Below, in pieces: positions 47,666-56,923 of a DNA stretch of 64,000 nt. Location of the stretch: assembly GCF_014652795.1 (NCBI RefSeq), contig NZ_BMZM01000001.1, forward strand, positions 930,001 through 994,000. Reading direction: 5' to 3'. Position 1 is the first letter of the stretch, and every line of letters begins with the position of its first letter. The stretch comes from Kushneria pakistanensis. Its GTDB lineage: Bacteria; Pseudomonadota; Gammaproteobacteria; Pseudomonadales; Halomonadaceae. Under the pieces are notes generated by a model that had not been told where the DNA came from, made no database searches, and saw nothing but the letters and a program-made list of their open reading frames with translations. The position numbers and the translations under genes are program-made.

Positions 47666-48739
47666 TCAGCGCTTGCGTGACTTGAGCGGCTCGCGCAGCT
47701 TGTCGTTCACTTCCAGCAGCAGCTTCTCGCTGGTGTCCCAGTCGATGCAGGCATCCGTGATAGATACTCCGTATTCGAGCTGTGACGGATCGCTGGTCAG
47801 TTTCTGGGCGCCCCAGTTGATGTGGGATTCGATCATCAGGCCCATGATGGAGGTGTTGCCTTCCAGAATCTGCTGGGTGATGTTTTCCACCACCAGCGGC
47901 TGCAGGGCAGGATCCTTGTTGGAGTTGGCATGGGAGCAATCCACCATGATGTTGAGCTTGAGCCCTGCCTTCTCCAGCTCCTTTTCGGCCAGTGCGACGC
48001 TGACACTGTCGTAGTTGGGCTTGCCGTTGCCACCGCGTAGTACCACATGGGCGTTGGCATTGCCGCGTGTACGGATAATGGCGACCTGCCCCTGCTGATC
48101 GATACCCAGAAAGTTATGCGGTGAGGCGACCGAGCACAGCGCATTCATGGCCACATCAAGGCTGCCATCCGTGCCGTTTTTGAAACCGACCGGGCCCGAA
48201 AGCCCCGAGGCCATTTCACGATGCGTCTGTGATTCGGTCGTGCGGGCGCCAATGGCGGACCAGCTGATGCAGTCCTGCAGATACTGCGGTGAAATCGGGT
48301 CGAGTGCCTCGGTGGCCAGCGGCAGGCCCATCTCGCAAAGTTCAACAAGCAGGCCACGGGCCAGATGCAGTCCCTTTTGAATATCGAAGGAGTCATTAAG
48401 GTGCGGATCGTTGATCAGCCCCTTCCAGCCGGTGGTGGTGCGCGGCTTTTCAAAATAGACACGCATGACAATAAACAACGAATCACTCACGCGCTCTGCC
48501 AGCGTCTTCAGGCGACGGGCATAATCCTGGGCGGCTTTCGTATCATGGATGGAGCAGGGACCGATGACGACCAGCAGACGAGGATCTTCACCGCTGAGAA
48601 TGCGCTCGATCGTGCGGCGGCTCTCGATGACGGTGTGTTCGGCCTCGCCCGACAGGGGAATCTCGCGCTTGAGAGCATCGGGAGTAACGAGCACGTCCTG
48701 GGAGAGAACGTTTAGATTATTGACCTGTTGCTGTGACAT
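47666..48739 (-). CDS. aroG: 3-deoxy-7-phosphoheptulonate synthase (class I DAHP synthase)
   Basis: First enzyme of the shikimate pathway; condenses PEP and erythrose-4-phosphate. The ATG at 48739 gives 357 aa and starts MSQQQVNNLNVLSQDVLVTPD, like the Pseudomonas enzymes; the frame is open to an ATG at 48790 without a ribosome-binding site. Conserved RLLVVIGPCSIHD, KPRTTTGWKGLINDP, ISWSAIGARTTESQTHREMASGL and GVSITDACIDW are visible. Which aromatic amino acid inhibits it cannot be read from the sequence; the symbol could equally be aroF or aroH. Confidence 0.9.
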   Translation of the reverse strand: MSQQQVNNLNVLSQDVLVTPDALKREIPLSGEAEHTVIESRRTIERILSGEDPRLLVVIGPCSIHDTKAAQDYARRLKTLAERVSDSLFIVMRVYFEKPRTTTGWKGLINDPHLNDSFDIQKGLHLARGLLVELCEMGLPLATEALDPISPQYLQDCISWSAIGARTTESQTHREMASGLSGPVGFKNGTDGSLDVAMNALCSVASPHNFLGIDQQGQVAIIRTRGNANAHVVLRGGNGKPNYDSVSVALAEKELEKAGLKLNIMVDCSHANSNKDPALQPLVVENITQQILEGNTSIMGLMIESHINWGAQKLTSDPSQLEYGVSITDACIDWDTSEKLLLEVNDKLREPLKSRKR

Positions 48740-49050
48740 GAGCGTGCTATCCGGCAGTGCTTGGAAATCGAAACGGAATGTGGCCTGCATGATACGCGGC
48801 TGGCAGAGAATACTACCATGGAACCCAGACGCTTTTTCGTGGTCTCAATACTTTACAGTTTCCGGGAGATTCCTGTCCGGTGGATTGCTGTCGACTTGAT
48901 GAGGCGTCGATAAAGGGGAACACTAACGCCATGGATCAAGGCCCGGAGCTTTCAGGTTATCACTATGATTTTAATTGTTTGTTACTTTCCTGAAGGGCCT
49001 GAAAAGACAGGTTCGAAAGGTTTGAACCCTGTCGTTGCGGGGGATCGCGA
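48740..49050. other. 311-bp gap between DAHP synthase and rpoE
   Basis: No gene seen. A TATGAT at 48964-48969 could be a -10 for rpoE but no -35 fits. No convincing sigma-E-type promoter (GAACTT-16-TCTGA) was found here, although autoregulation of rpoE is usual in relatives. Confidence 0.4.
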
Positions 49051-49659
49051 ATGGGGTTGAAGGAAACGGATCATCAACTGGTCGAACGTGCACAAAAAGG
49101 GGACAACCAGGCCTTTGATCTTTTGATACGCAAGTATCAGCACAAGGTGATCGGTCTTGTGGGCCGCTATGTGCATGATCAGGCCGAAGTGCACGATGTG
49201 GCGCAGGAGGCCTTTATCAAGGCGTATCGGGCATTGGGACGCTTTCGTAATGAAAGTGCCTTTTATACCTGGATGTACCGCATCGCCATTAACACCGCGA
49301 AAAATTATCTGGTGGCTCGCGGGCGTCGTCCGCCCAACAGCGACATGGATATCAGTGATGCTGAAGTGCTGGACCAGAGCGGGCGGCTGGCGGATATCGA
49401 TACGCCTGAATCGGCCATCGCTCGCGACCAGCTTGAGAGGGCAGTCTTTGAGGCCATTGAAAATCTGCCCGAGGATCTGCGCACTGCCATCACGCTTAGA
49501 GAGTTTGACGGGCTCTCCTATGAGGATATTGCCAGCATCATGCAGTGTCCGGTAGGAACCGTCCGGTCACGTATCTTTCGTGCCAGGGAGGCAGTGGACA
49601 ATCGAATCAGGCCGCTGCTTTATCCGGAACAGCAGGATGACATGGTGCATGAACAATGA
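49051..49659 (+). CDS. rpoE: RNA polymerase sigma factor RpoE (AlgU)
   Basis: ECF sigma factor of 202 aa for envelope stress (AlgU in Pseudomonas). Region 2 (YQHKVIGLVGRYVHDQAEVHDVAQEAFIKAYRALGRFRNESAFYTWMYRIAINTAKN, about residues 29-88) and region 4 (LPEDLRTAITLREFDGLSYEDIASIMQCPVGTVRSRIFRARE) are strongly AlgU-like. Held inactive at the membrane by RseA/MucA from the next gene. Confidence 0.96.
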   Translation: MGLKETDHQLVERAQKGDNQAFDLLIRKYQHKVIGLVGRYVHDQAEVHDVAQEAFIKAYRALGRFRNESAFYTWMYRIAINTAKNYLVARGRRPPNSDMDISDAEVLDQSGRLADIDTPESAIARDQLERAVFEAIENLPEDLRTAITLREFDGLSYEDIASIMQCPVGTVRSRIFRAREAVDNRIRPLLYPEQQDDMVHEQ

Positions 49660-49675
49660 CGTTGACCATGAGATC

Positions 49676-49767
49676 TACCCATGCAGGAGTACAGTCGATG
49701 AGAAGTGAGTCATGGGTAAAACTTAATCGGGTTTTGACTGTCTACCATACCGTGACGATGCGTCACG
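49676..49767. repeat. Inverted repeats between rpoE and rseA
   Basis: In this 130-bp gap, TACCCATG (49676-49683) and CATGGGTA (49711-49718) form 8-bp arms around 27 nt, and CGTGACG-ATG-CGTCACG (49751-49767) is a compact palindrome. Could be a transcript hairpin or an operator. No gene in the gap. Confidence 0.4.
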
Positions 49768-49789
49768 ACGGGTTTGAGGGTGTCAGGGT

Positions 49790-50476
49790 ATGAATCAGAA
49801 AGTACGGGAATCCCTTTCGGCATTGATGGATGGAGAGTGCAGCGAGTTCGAAACTCGACGTGTACTCAAATCGCTGTCTGAAGATGCTTCCGAAGAGGCC
49901 GATACCTGGCGTCGCTATCACCTTATGCGCAGCATCATGCAGCGTGAAAGTGCCATCGATACCTCGGTCGATCTGTCTGCTTCCATCCGGGCGCGCCTTG
50001 AGCAGGAACACATGCAAGAGGCTGCCGTGGATCAGGAGACGCATCGGCGTACGGTCCCGTTCTCCTTCATGGGCAGTGCGGCCATTGCCGCTGCCGTTAG
50101 CCTGATGGTCATGACCGGGGTGCAGGTGTACCGCGCCAATACCGGGCTTGAGAGCGTACCCGGCAATGGCGGTACCAGTCTGGCGTCGCGTGATGCTGCC
50201 ATTGATGGCAGGGGCACGATGGTCGGCGGTGAGGGTGCCATGGCGTCTCTGGCAGCCTTTCGCGGGACCGGTGGCGAAGAGGGTGGCAATGTCATGCCCA
50301 TTGGCGCTCAGACCTCATGGTTCATGGCGCCGGGCGAAGAAGATGCCGCGCGCAATGATCGCCAGCAGGCCGAGGTGCTTCAAAACTATCTGAATCGACA
50401 TGTGGAACAGGCAGGCTATCGCAGCAATGTCTGGATGGCGAACATGCAGGGGCTGGCACCTGCCAGCGGCGAGTAG
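49790..50476 (+). CDS. rseA: Sigma-E anti-sigma factor RseA (MucA)
   Basis: 228 aa. N-terminal cytoplasmic anti-sigma domain (VRESLSALMDGECSEFETRRVLKSL...TWRRYHLMRSIM), one membrane segment (about residues 91-112, FMGSAAIAAAVSLMVMTGVQVY), periplasmic tail ending VWMANMQGLAPASGE. It binds RpoE and releases it after proteolysis under stress. Longer than P. aeruginosa MucA (194 aa), mainly in the periplasmic part. Gap before it is 130 nt. Confidence 0.9.
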   Translation: MNQKVRESLSALMDGECSEFETRRVLKSLSEDASEEADTWRRYHLMRSIMQRESAIDTSVDLSASIRARLEQEHMQEAAVDQETHRRTVPFSFMGSAAIAAAVSLMVMTGVQVYRANTGLESVPGNGGTSLASRDAAIDGRGTMVGGEGAMASLAAFRGTGGEEGGNVMPIGAQTSWFMAPGEEDAARNDRQQAEVLQNYLNRHVEQAGYRSNVWMANMQGLAPASGE

Positions 50477-50492
50477 GGCGGACCTTTCATCA

Positions 50493-51488
50493 ATGCGACA
50501 GTGGTTTTGTGCTTCTCTGATGGGAGCCATACTGGTTTCTCCCTTGCTTGCGTCACAGGCCGATGCCGGTGAACCTCACACCGAAGGTCGGACGCAGATT
50601 TCCTGCAGTCAGCTGGATCAGGAGGTGGGCGACGAAGGCGAGCAGTGGTTTCGGCGCAGCCTGATGGCCGAGCGCTGTCACGCCTTTCAGGTGGTGGCCT
50701 TGCGACTGGGCATGGGCTCGCTTCGGACTTTTCTGTTCGAGCATCGTATTGATGATGGGCAGGAGCAGGAAAATATTCAGTTTCTGGATGGCCCTGCCGA
50801 AACCGTTGAACACAAGGGCCATTCTCCGGGACTCTGGTGGACCGGACAATCTGAAGGCGCTCCTCATCTGGCGTCCATCGATGACACCGTCGAGCAGCTC
50901 CAAAAACACTACGACTTCAGCCTGATAGCCCGTGATATTGTCGCCGGTCGCAAGGCCGTCGTGCTTGATATTACGCCTCGCGATACGCAGCGCTACCCGC
51001 ATCGTTTATGGCTGGATGTTGCCAGTGGTCTACCGCTTCGTCAGCAGCTGTTGAATGCCCAGGGATATGCCGTTGATACCGTGCAGATTGTACGTATCGA
51101 CTCGCTTGTGCGCTCCAGCGACACCCTTTATCTCCAGGAGAGTGAAGGTGATGTAACGCCCGAGACGGCCTGGCAGCCGGACTGGCTACCGCAGGGGTTT
51201 TATCGTCAACCGGCAGCGCTTGATGTCACCCTCAATGGTGCAAGGCTTCAGCGTGAAATCTATAGTGACGGTCTTGCGACCATGAGCATTTTTGCAGGTC
51301 CGGTCAGCGATGAAAATGCACTGCGGGAAGGCGTCCATCAACTGGGTAACTTTCGCGCTGCAGCCCGCCGTGTGCCACATGATAACCAGACATGGCAGGT
51401 GATTGCCGTAGGCGCTCTGCCGGCTGAAGTGCTCACGCACGTTGTCTCTCGAGTGCGTTTGCAGGGCGATACCCAGACAGGGCAATAG
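50493..51488 (+). CDS. rseB: Sigma-E regulatory protein RseB (MucB)
   Basis: Periplasmic protein, 331 aa, that binds RseA and shields it from proteolysis, sensing lipoprotein or LPS stress. Signal peptide MRQWFCASLMGAILVSPLLA (cleaved near residue 25); MucB/RseB fold with RHSPGLWW-like core (HSPGLWWTG), FSLIARDIVAGRKAVVLDI and the C-terminal MucB domain. ATG at 50493 is chosen as it opens the signal peptide; the frame extends into rseA from 50400. Confidence 0.92.
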   Translation: MRQWFCASLMGAILVSPLLASQADAGEPHTEGRTQISCSQLDQEVGDEGEQWFRRSLMAERCHAFQVVALRLGMGSLRTFLFEHRIDDGQEQENIQFLDGPAETVEHKGHSPGLWWTGQSEGAPHLASIDDTVEQLQKHYDFSLIARDIVAGRKAVVLDITPRDTQRYPHRLWLDVASGLPLRQQLLNAQGYAVDTVQIVRIDSLVRSSDTLYLQESEGDVTPETAWQPDWLPQGFYRQPAALDVTLNGARLQREIYSDGLATMSIFAGPVSDENALREGVHQLGNFRAAARRVPHDNQTWQVIAVGALPAEVLTHVVSRVRLQGDTQTGQ

Positions 51489-51596
51489 CGGTCAGACAAA
51501 AACGGGTTGCGATATCTCATTGATGTTGTACTGAAAGCAGCCCTGAAAAGCGTTTGCCCTTTACTGTGGTCAAGGGAAGCAAATCCCCCGTTCCGA

Positions 51597-51624
51597 GAAC
51601 TTAATTGGTTCTTAATAGTCTATA
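51597..51624 (+). promoter_or_regulatory. Sigma-E-type promoter for degP
   Basis: GAACTT (51597-51602), a 16-nt spacer, TCTATA (51619-51624). This fits the AlgU/sigma-E consensus GAACTT-N16-TCTGA closely, and lies 85 nt before the protease gene, which is a sigma-E target in other species. Confidence 0.65.
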
Positions 51625-51708
51625 AGCGCGACAGGAGGAGCGTTCGGCTCCTGTCCTGATCACCGCATCTGCTACCGCCATAGTCATAAGAGTATCCGGA
51701 GTCCAAAG

Positions 51709-53181
51709 ATGGCCGATCTCTCTTTTACCAACGCTCCCGCCGTTCGAAAGCATGCCTGCCGCTGGCAGCTCATGGCACTGTTCATGCTGTTGATAACGGC
51801 CCTGATGGCCCTGTCGCTGCCGGCCAGCGCCGTTGAGCAACGCAATGGTTTGCCCGATTTTACTGCACTGGTTAAAAGCGCCGCCCCTGCTGTTGTCAAT
51901 ATTTCGACGACACGCGAAGCCGCCGCCCGTTCCGGCATGAGAATGCCCAATCAGCAGCTGCCGGATATTTTTCGTCACTTTTTTGGCGATCAGTTGCCGC
52001 CCGGGTTCGGTGGTATGCCTGAGCAGCCGGGTAGCCGAACGCTGAGCTCACTGGGGTCGGGTTTTATCATCAGCAGTGATGGCTATATCCTCACCAATGC
52101 GCATGTGATCGACGGTGCCGATACCGTGACGGTACGACTCAATGATCGCCGCGAACTGACAGCAGATGTGATCGGTCAGGATCAAAAAACCGATATCGCA
52201 CTGATCAAGGTGGATGCAGGCAACCTTCCCACGCTCAATATGGGCGATTCCGATAGCCTTGAAACCGGTGAGTGGGTAGCGGCCATTGGCTCGCCCTTCG
52301 GGTTTGATCATTCGGTAACTGCCGGGATTGTCAGCGCCATTAACCGTACGCTACCCACCGATAGTTATGTGCCTTTCATTCAGACTGATGTTGCCATCAA
52401 CCCCGGTAATTCGGGTGGGCCGCTGTTCAATCTTGATGGCGAGGTCGTCGGCATCAATTCGCAGATATTTACCCGTAGCGGCGGTTTCATGGGCGTGTCC
52501 TTTGCCATTCCGATCAATGTCGCCATGGATATCGCCGATCAGCTCAAGGATAACGGACGCGTGGATCGCGGCTGGCTGGGCGTTGTCATTCAGCCTGTTT
52601 CCGAAGATCTGGCCGACTCCTTTGGTCTGGATCGCGCTCGTGGTGCGCTGATTGCCGAGGTCGCACCGGATAGTCCCGCTGAAAAATCAGGTCTTCGCTC
52701 CGGTGACATTATTCTCAGGGCCGGGGACAGTGATATCGATACTTCCGATGCACTTCCGCGTTTGATTGGCCGCGTCTCACCCGATGAGAGTATCAACCTG
52801 CGCGTGCAGCGTGACGGCCGTGAGCAGAGCATCAAGGTGAAAGTGGGTCAGTGGCCTGATAGTGAAAGCAGCACCAGCGATATGCCCCAGAGTGGCAACG
52901 ATCGTATTGGTCTGGCGGTGTCTGGATTGAGTCCCGAACAGCGCCAGCAGCTGGGCATCGAGGCCGGCGTACTGGTGCAGCAGGTGGCACCGGACAGCGC
53001 TGCGGCACGTGCCGGACTGCAGCCGGGCGATGTGGTCGTTGAACTTGCCGGGCAATCGGTGGATTCGGTCAGCACGCTGCGCAAGCTGGTCGGTCAGCTT
53101 GATGACAAAAAGGTAGTGCCCATGCGCATCAATCGTGATGGCACCACACTTTTTGTGCCGCTGCGGATCACGCCGCGTTGA
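51709..53181 (+). CDS. degP: Periplasmic serine protease DegP/MucD (HtrA family)
   Basis: 490-aa protease/chaperone for misfolded envelope proteins. Long signal peptide with hydrophobic stretch at about 20-45; trypsin-like domain with catalytic H132, D162 and S235 (NPGNSGGP); two PDZ domains (about 285-370 and 390-480). GGAG precedes the ATG at 51709. The mucC gene found between mucB and mucD in Pseudomonas is absent. Confidence 0.95.
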   Translation: MADLSFTNAPAVRKHACRWQLMALFMLLITALMALSLPASAVEQRNGLPDFTALVKSAAPAVVNISTTREAAARSGMRMPNQQLPDIFRHFFGDQLPPGFGGMPEQPGSRTLSSLGSGFIISSDGYILTNAHVIDGADTVTVRLNDRRELTADVIGQDQKTDIALIKVDAGNLPTLNMGDSDSLETGEWVAAIGSPFGFDHSVTAGIVSAINRTLPTDSYVPFIQTDVAINPGNSGGPLFNLDGEVVGINSQIFTRSGGFMGVSFAIPINVAMDIADQLKDNGRVDRGWLGVVIQPVSEDLADSFGLDRARGALIAEVAPDSPAEKSGLRSGDIILRAGDSDIDTSDALPRLIGRVSPDESINLRVQRDGREQSIKVKVGQWPDSESSTSDMPQSGNDRIGLAVSGLSPEQRQQLGIEAGVLVQQVAPDSAAARAGLQPGDVVVELAGQSVDSVSTLRKLVGQLDDKKVVPMRINRDGTTLFVPLRITPR

Positions 53182-53197
53182 TCAATGCAACGATACC

Positions 53198-53220
53198 GGG
53201 GGCCCATTATGGGCCCCTTT
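53198..53220 (+). terminator. Probable terminator after degP
   Basis: GGGGCCCA / TGGGCCCC stem with TTA loop, then TTT; short T-run so moderate strength. Confidence 0.55.
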
Positions 53221-53293
53221 GTCGGTCGCCTTACTGTATTGCCTTCAGGGTTTCCCATCAGTGCCTTGCCTATCCCCGGGTCCGTCGACACGC

Positions 53294-53299
53294 TACAAT
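53294..53299 (+). promoter_or_regulatory. Candidate -10 box for lepA-lepB operon
   Basis: TACAAT followed by GCGCCC, 85 nt before lepA. TTGCCT at 53266-53271 is 22 nt upstream, longer than the ideal spacer. Confidence 0.35.
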
Positions 53300-53383
53300 G
53301 CGCCCATTTTCGGCCATGGTCATCAGGCGTCTTTTTCAAGAGCAGTGATGACGCATGGCGCTTCAAACAGGTGATCACCTCGA

Positions 53384-55201
53384 ATGACGAATGACGCAGG
53401 CAACGGGACGCTGAAACATATCCGTAACTTCTCGATCATTGCCCATATTGATCACGGGAAGTCCACGCTGGCGGATCGTATCATCCAGATCTGCGGCGGG
53501 CTGACCGAGCGCGAGCTCAAGGAGCAGGTGCTCGATTCCATGGATCTTGAGCGTGAGCGGGGTATCACGATCAAGGCGCAGTCGGTCACGCTGGATTACA
53601 AGGCCGATGATGGGACGGTCTATCAGCTCAACTTCATCGATACCCCCGGGCATGTCGACTTTTCCTATGAAGTATCACGCTCGCTGTATGCCTGTGAAGG
53701 TGCACTGCTGGTCGTCGATGCCGGTCAGGGGGTAGAGGCGCAGTCGGTCGCCAACTGCTACACCGCCATCGAGCAGGGTCTTGAAGTCCTTCCCGTCCTC
53801 AACAAGATGGACCTGCCTCAGGCGGATCCCGAAAAGGTCATCCACGAAATCGAGGAGATCATCGGGATTGAAGCCGGCAACGCTTCTCGGGTCTCGGCCA
53901 AGACCGGTATCGGCATGGAAGGGCTGCTTGAGCAGCTGGTGAGCTTTATCCCGCCGCCCAAGGGAGATGTCACCAGGCCCGTTCAGGCGCTGATCATTGA
54001 TTCCTGGTTCGATAACTATCAGGGTGTTGTATCGCTGGTTCGTCTTTTTGACGGTACGCTCAAAAAGGGTGACAAGATCCTGATGAAGTCCACCGGGCGC
54101 GAGTGGGACATCAACGATATCGGCATATTTACGCCGCGTCAGACCAGTACCGGGCAGCTGCGTGCCGGTGAGGTGGGTTATATCGTTGCCGGTATCAAGG
54201 ATATTCATGGCGCGCCGGTAGGCGACACCATTACCCATGCCAAAACGCCTCAGGTGGAACGCCTTCCGGGCTTTCAGAAGGTCAAGCCGCAGGTCTATGC
54301 CGGCATGTTCCCGATCAGCTCCGATGACTACGAGGACTTTCGTGATGCGCTCGAGAAGCTGGCGCTCAACGATGCTTCGCTCGATTACATTCCCGAAAAT
54401 TCCGATGCGCTTGGTTTTGGCTTTCGTGTGGGCTTTCTGGGTACGCTGCACATGGAAATCGTGCAGGAGCGTCTGGAGCGTGAATACGATCTCGATCTGC
54501 TGACGACAGCGCCGACCGTTATCTATGAGCTTGCCATGGATAATGGCGAGCTTGTGTACGTCTCCAATCCCTCCAAGCTGCCTGACATGTCTTCGGTCAG
54601 CGAGATTCGCGAGCCCATCGTACGCGCCAATATTCTGGTGCCGCAGGAATATGTCGGCAACGTCATTAACGAATGTGTAGTGCGTCGTGGTGTCCAGCTG
54701 GACATGCAGGTGCTGGGTAGCCAGATGCAGCTGGTCTATGAACTGCCGATGAGTGACGTGGTGATGGATTTCTTTGATCGATTGAAATCCGTTTCGAAAG
54801 GGTATGCTTCACTGGATTACAGCTTTGAGCGCTTTGAAGCAGCAAAACTTGCACGTCTTGATGTCTTGATCAACGGCGAGCGCGTTGATGCTCTGGCCAC
54901 CATCGTGCATCGCGATCAATCACATCATCGTGGCCGTGCGCTGGTCGACAAGATGCAGGAGATGATCCCGCGTCAGATGTTTGATGTCGCCATACAGGCT
55001 GCCCTTGGGGGACATGTCGTGGCGCGTTCAACGGTCAAGGCGCTGCGCAAGAACGTGACCGCCAAGTGCTACGGCGGCGACGTCTCGCGCAAGCGCAAGC
55101 TGCTGGACAAGCAAAAGCAGGGTAAAAAGCGCATGAAGCAGGTCGGCAAGGTGGAAATTCCGCAGGATGCCTTCCTGGCCGTGCTGAAAGTCAATGATTG
55201 A
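53384..55201 (+). CDS. lepA: Elongation factor 4 (LepA)
   Basis: Ribosome-associated GTPase of 605 aa, reported to act in initiation or back-translocation under stress. G1 AHIDHGKST at about residues 19-27, G2 RGITIK, G3 DTPGHVDF, G4 NKMDLP; EF-G-like domains 2, 3, 5 and the LepA-specific C-terminal domain ([31 protein letters not shown]). ATG at 53384 gives 6 residues more than E. coli. First gene of the lepA-lepB-rnc-era-recO-pdxJ run. Confidence 0.97.
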   Translation: MTNDAGNGTLKHIRNFSIIAHIDHGKSTLADRIIQICGGLTERELKEQVLDSMDLERERGITIKAQSVTLDYKADDGTVYQLNFIDTPGHVDFSYEVSRSLYACEGALLVVDAGQGVEAQSVANCYTAIEQGLEVLPVLNKMDLPQADPEKVIHEIEEIIGIEAGNASRVSAKTGIGMEGLLEQLVSFIPPPKGDVTRPVQALIIDSWFDNYQGVVSLVRLFDGTLKKGDKILMKSTGREWDINDIGIFTPRQTSTGQLRAGEVGYIVAGIKDIHGAPVGDTITHAKTPQVERLPGFQKVKPQVYAGMFPISSDDYEDFRDALEKLALNDASLDYIPENSDALGFGFRVGFLGTLHMEIVQERLEREYDLDLLTTAPTVIYELAMDNGELVYVSNPSKLPDMSSVSEIREPIVRANILVPQEYVGNVINECVVRRGVQLDMQVLGSQMQLVYELPMSDVVMDFFDRLKSVSKGYASLDYSFERFEAAKLARLDVLINGERVDALATIVHRDQSHHRGRALVDKMQEMIPRQMFDVAIQAALGGHVVARSTVKALRKNVTAKCYGGDVSRKRKLLDKQKQGKKRMKQVGKVEIPQDAFLAVLKVND

Positions 55202-55220
55202 GCGTAGCGCAGGCTACGCT
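55201..55220 (+). promoter_or_regulatory. Hairpin at the lepA stop codon
   Basis: AGCGTAGC / GCTACGCT, 8-bp stem with GCAG loop, beginning at the last base of the lepA stop. No T-run, so attenuation or mRNA processing is more likely than termination. Confidence 0.4.
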
Positions 55221-55243
55221 CCCGTGAGTCGGGAAAGCATGTA

Positions 55244-56047
55244 ATGGATTTTTCACTTCTGCTGGTGATAGCCGTCCTGGTGACCGGGGCGATCTGGCTG
55301 CTGGATATTGTTGTGCTGCGTCGTCGACGCGCAGCCACCACGACAGGTGGCAGCCGCCCGCCGGGAGAGGTGACTCACGACACGACCGTGCCGGGCGAGC
55401 GAAAGGAGCCCTGGTATGTGGATTATTCCAGGGCGTTTTTCCCGGTGCTGCTGGTCGTGCTGGTGTTGCGCTCGTTTATTATCGAGCCGTTTCAGATTCC
55501 GTCGCGCTCCATGGAGCCGACCCTGGATGTGGGGGACTTCATTGCGGTCAGCAAGTTCTCCTACGGCCTGCGCCTGCCCGTGATCAATACCAAAATTCTG
55601 GACACGGGCGAGCCGGAACGCGGCGATATCATGGTGTTTCGCTTTCCTGGTGACACTTCAGTCAATTACATCAAGCGCGTGATTGGTGTGCCGGGTGATC
55701 GCATTCGTTATCAGGACAAGCAGCTCTATATCAATGGGCAGCCCATCCAGAAGGATCTGCTGGATGACAGCAGCGGCGAAAACGACACCCAGGCACTTTA
55801 TAAAGAGCATCTCAGAGGTGTGGAGCATCATATCTTCAACAATCTTGATGCGCCGGGCCCGCAAATGAGTGAAGTGACCGTCCCCCCGGGTCACTACTTC
55901 ATGATGGGCGACAACCGTGACGATTCCAACGACAGCCGCTACTGGGGCTTTGTGCCGGAAGAGAACATTGTCGGCCGCGCCTTTGGTGTCTGGATGCACT
56001 GGGACAGCGGTCTGCCGGACTTCACAAAGGCAAGACTGCTGCACTGA
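55244..56047 (+). CDS. lepB: Signal peptidase I LepB
   Basis: Removes signal peptides from exported proteins. 267 aa, one N-terminal membrane segment (about 4-24), a basic cytoplasmic loop, second segment at about 63-80, catalytic S89 (SRSMEPT) and K144 (YIKRVIG), box D/E GDNRDDSNDSRYWGFV. E. coli has S91/K146. Follows lepA by 42 nt. Confidence 0.96.
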   Translation: MDFSLLLVIAVLVTGAIWLLDIVVLRRRRAATTTGGSRPPGEVTHDTTVPGERKEPWYVDYSRAFFPVLLVVLVLRSFIIEPFQIPSRSMEPTLDVGDFIAVSKFSYGLRLPVINTKILDTGEPERGDIMVFRFPGDTSVNYIKRVIGVPGDRIRYQDKQLYINGQPIQKDLLDDSSGENDTQALYKEHLRGVEHHIFNNLDAPGPQMSEVTVPPGHYFMMGDNRDDSNDSRYWGFVPEENIVGRAFGVWMHWDSGLPDFTKARLLH

Positions 56048-56107
56048 TGGTTTCCCTGAAGTCATTCATTCTTTTCTGACAGAATGCACCGTTGGAAAAT
56101 CCCATCT

Positions 56108-56137
56108 AACAGAAGCTGTCCCTGGACAGCTTCTGTT
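56108..56137 (+). promoter_or_regulatory. Perfect 14-bp hairpin upstream of rnc
   Basis: AACAGAAGCTGTCC and GGACAGCTTCTGTT are perfect inverted copies around CT; the hairpin ends 39 nt before the rnc start, in the 129-bp gap after lepB. No T-run. The position matches the structured rnc leader that RNase III cuts in E. coli to repress its own mRNA. Confidence 0.6.
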
Positions 56138-56176
56138 ATCATTTATGCCTGTTTCATTGAATAAAGCGAATATCTC

Positions 56177-56860
56177 GTGAGCAGTTCCCTGAATATCCTC
56201 AGCGATCGTCTCGGCTATCGTTTTGACGATAAGGCCCGTCTTGAGCTTGCCCTGACACATCGCAGCTTTGGCGGCGCCAATAATGAACGACTCGAATTTC
56301 TGGGCGATTCCATCGTCAATTTCGTCGTGGGCGAGGCGTTGTACTCGCGCTTTCCTCAGGCACGTGAAGGACAGCTTTCCCGGCTCAGGGCGCGGCTGGT
56401 CAAGGGAGAAACGCTGGCCGAGCTGGCCCGTGAATTCGAGCTTGGTCAATTCCTGCGTCTTGGGTCAGGAGAGATGAAAAGTGGCGGGCACCGGCGTGAT
56501 TCCATTCTGGCCGATGCCGTGGAAGCCATCATCGGCGCGATCTATCTTGATAGTGACATGACCGTTGTCAGACGCTGCGTGCTGGCCTGGTATGATACCC
56601 GCCTTCAGGCACTCAACCTTGAGGATACGCAGAAAGATCCCAAGACACGCCTGCAGGAGTTTCTCCAGTCCCGTCAGATTCCGCTGCCGCGCTATGAGGT
56701 TCTCAACATCGAAGGGGAAGCTCACGCCCAGCAATTTACGGTCAGCTGCCATGTGGACGTTCTCAAGGCGCCGACCACCGGCACTGGTGCCAGCCGCCGT
56801 TACGCCGAGCAGCAGGCAGCCGAGCAGGCGCTGATACTGATCGAGTCGGCTCGCCGATGA
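56177..56860 (+). CDS. rnc: Ribonuclease III
   Basis: Double-strand-specific endoribonuclease (227 aa) for rRNA processing and mRNA control. Signature [13 protein letters not shown] at about residues 36-48, catalytic Asp/Glu in [14 protein letters not shown]-terminal dsRNA-binding domain ([12 protein letters not shown]...[12 protein letters not shown]). Start is GTG 56177, without a strong ribosome-binding site. Precedes era as in most bacteria. Confidence 0.95.
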   Translation: MSSSLNILSDRLGYRFDDKARLELALTHRSFGGANNERLEFLGDSIVNFVVGEALYSRFPQAREGQLSRLRARLVKGETLAELAREFELGQFLRLGSGEMKSGGHRRDSILADAVEAIIGAIYLDSDMTVVRRCVLAWYDTRLQALNLEDTQKDPKTRLQEFLQSRQIPLPRYEVLNIEGEAHAQQFTVSCHVDVLKAPTTGTGASRRYAEQQAAEQALILIESARR

Positions 56861-56923
56861 TGCTTTCCCTGCTTTTTGCATTACCCCCTGCCACACCGGA
56901 CACACGTTAACGTGGAGCATTTC

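Noticed and set aside
48917-48940. Possible sigma-E promoter upstream of rpoE (GGAACA ... TCAAG)
   Set aside because: Spacing between the boxes is about 12 nt, too short for a sigma-E promoter.
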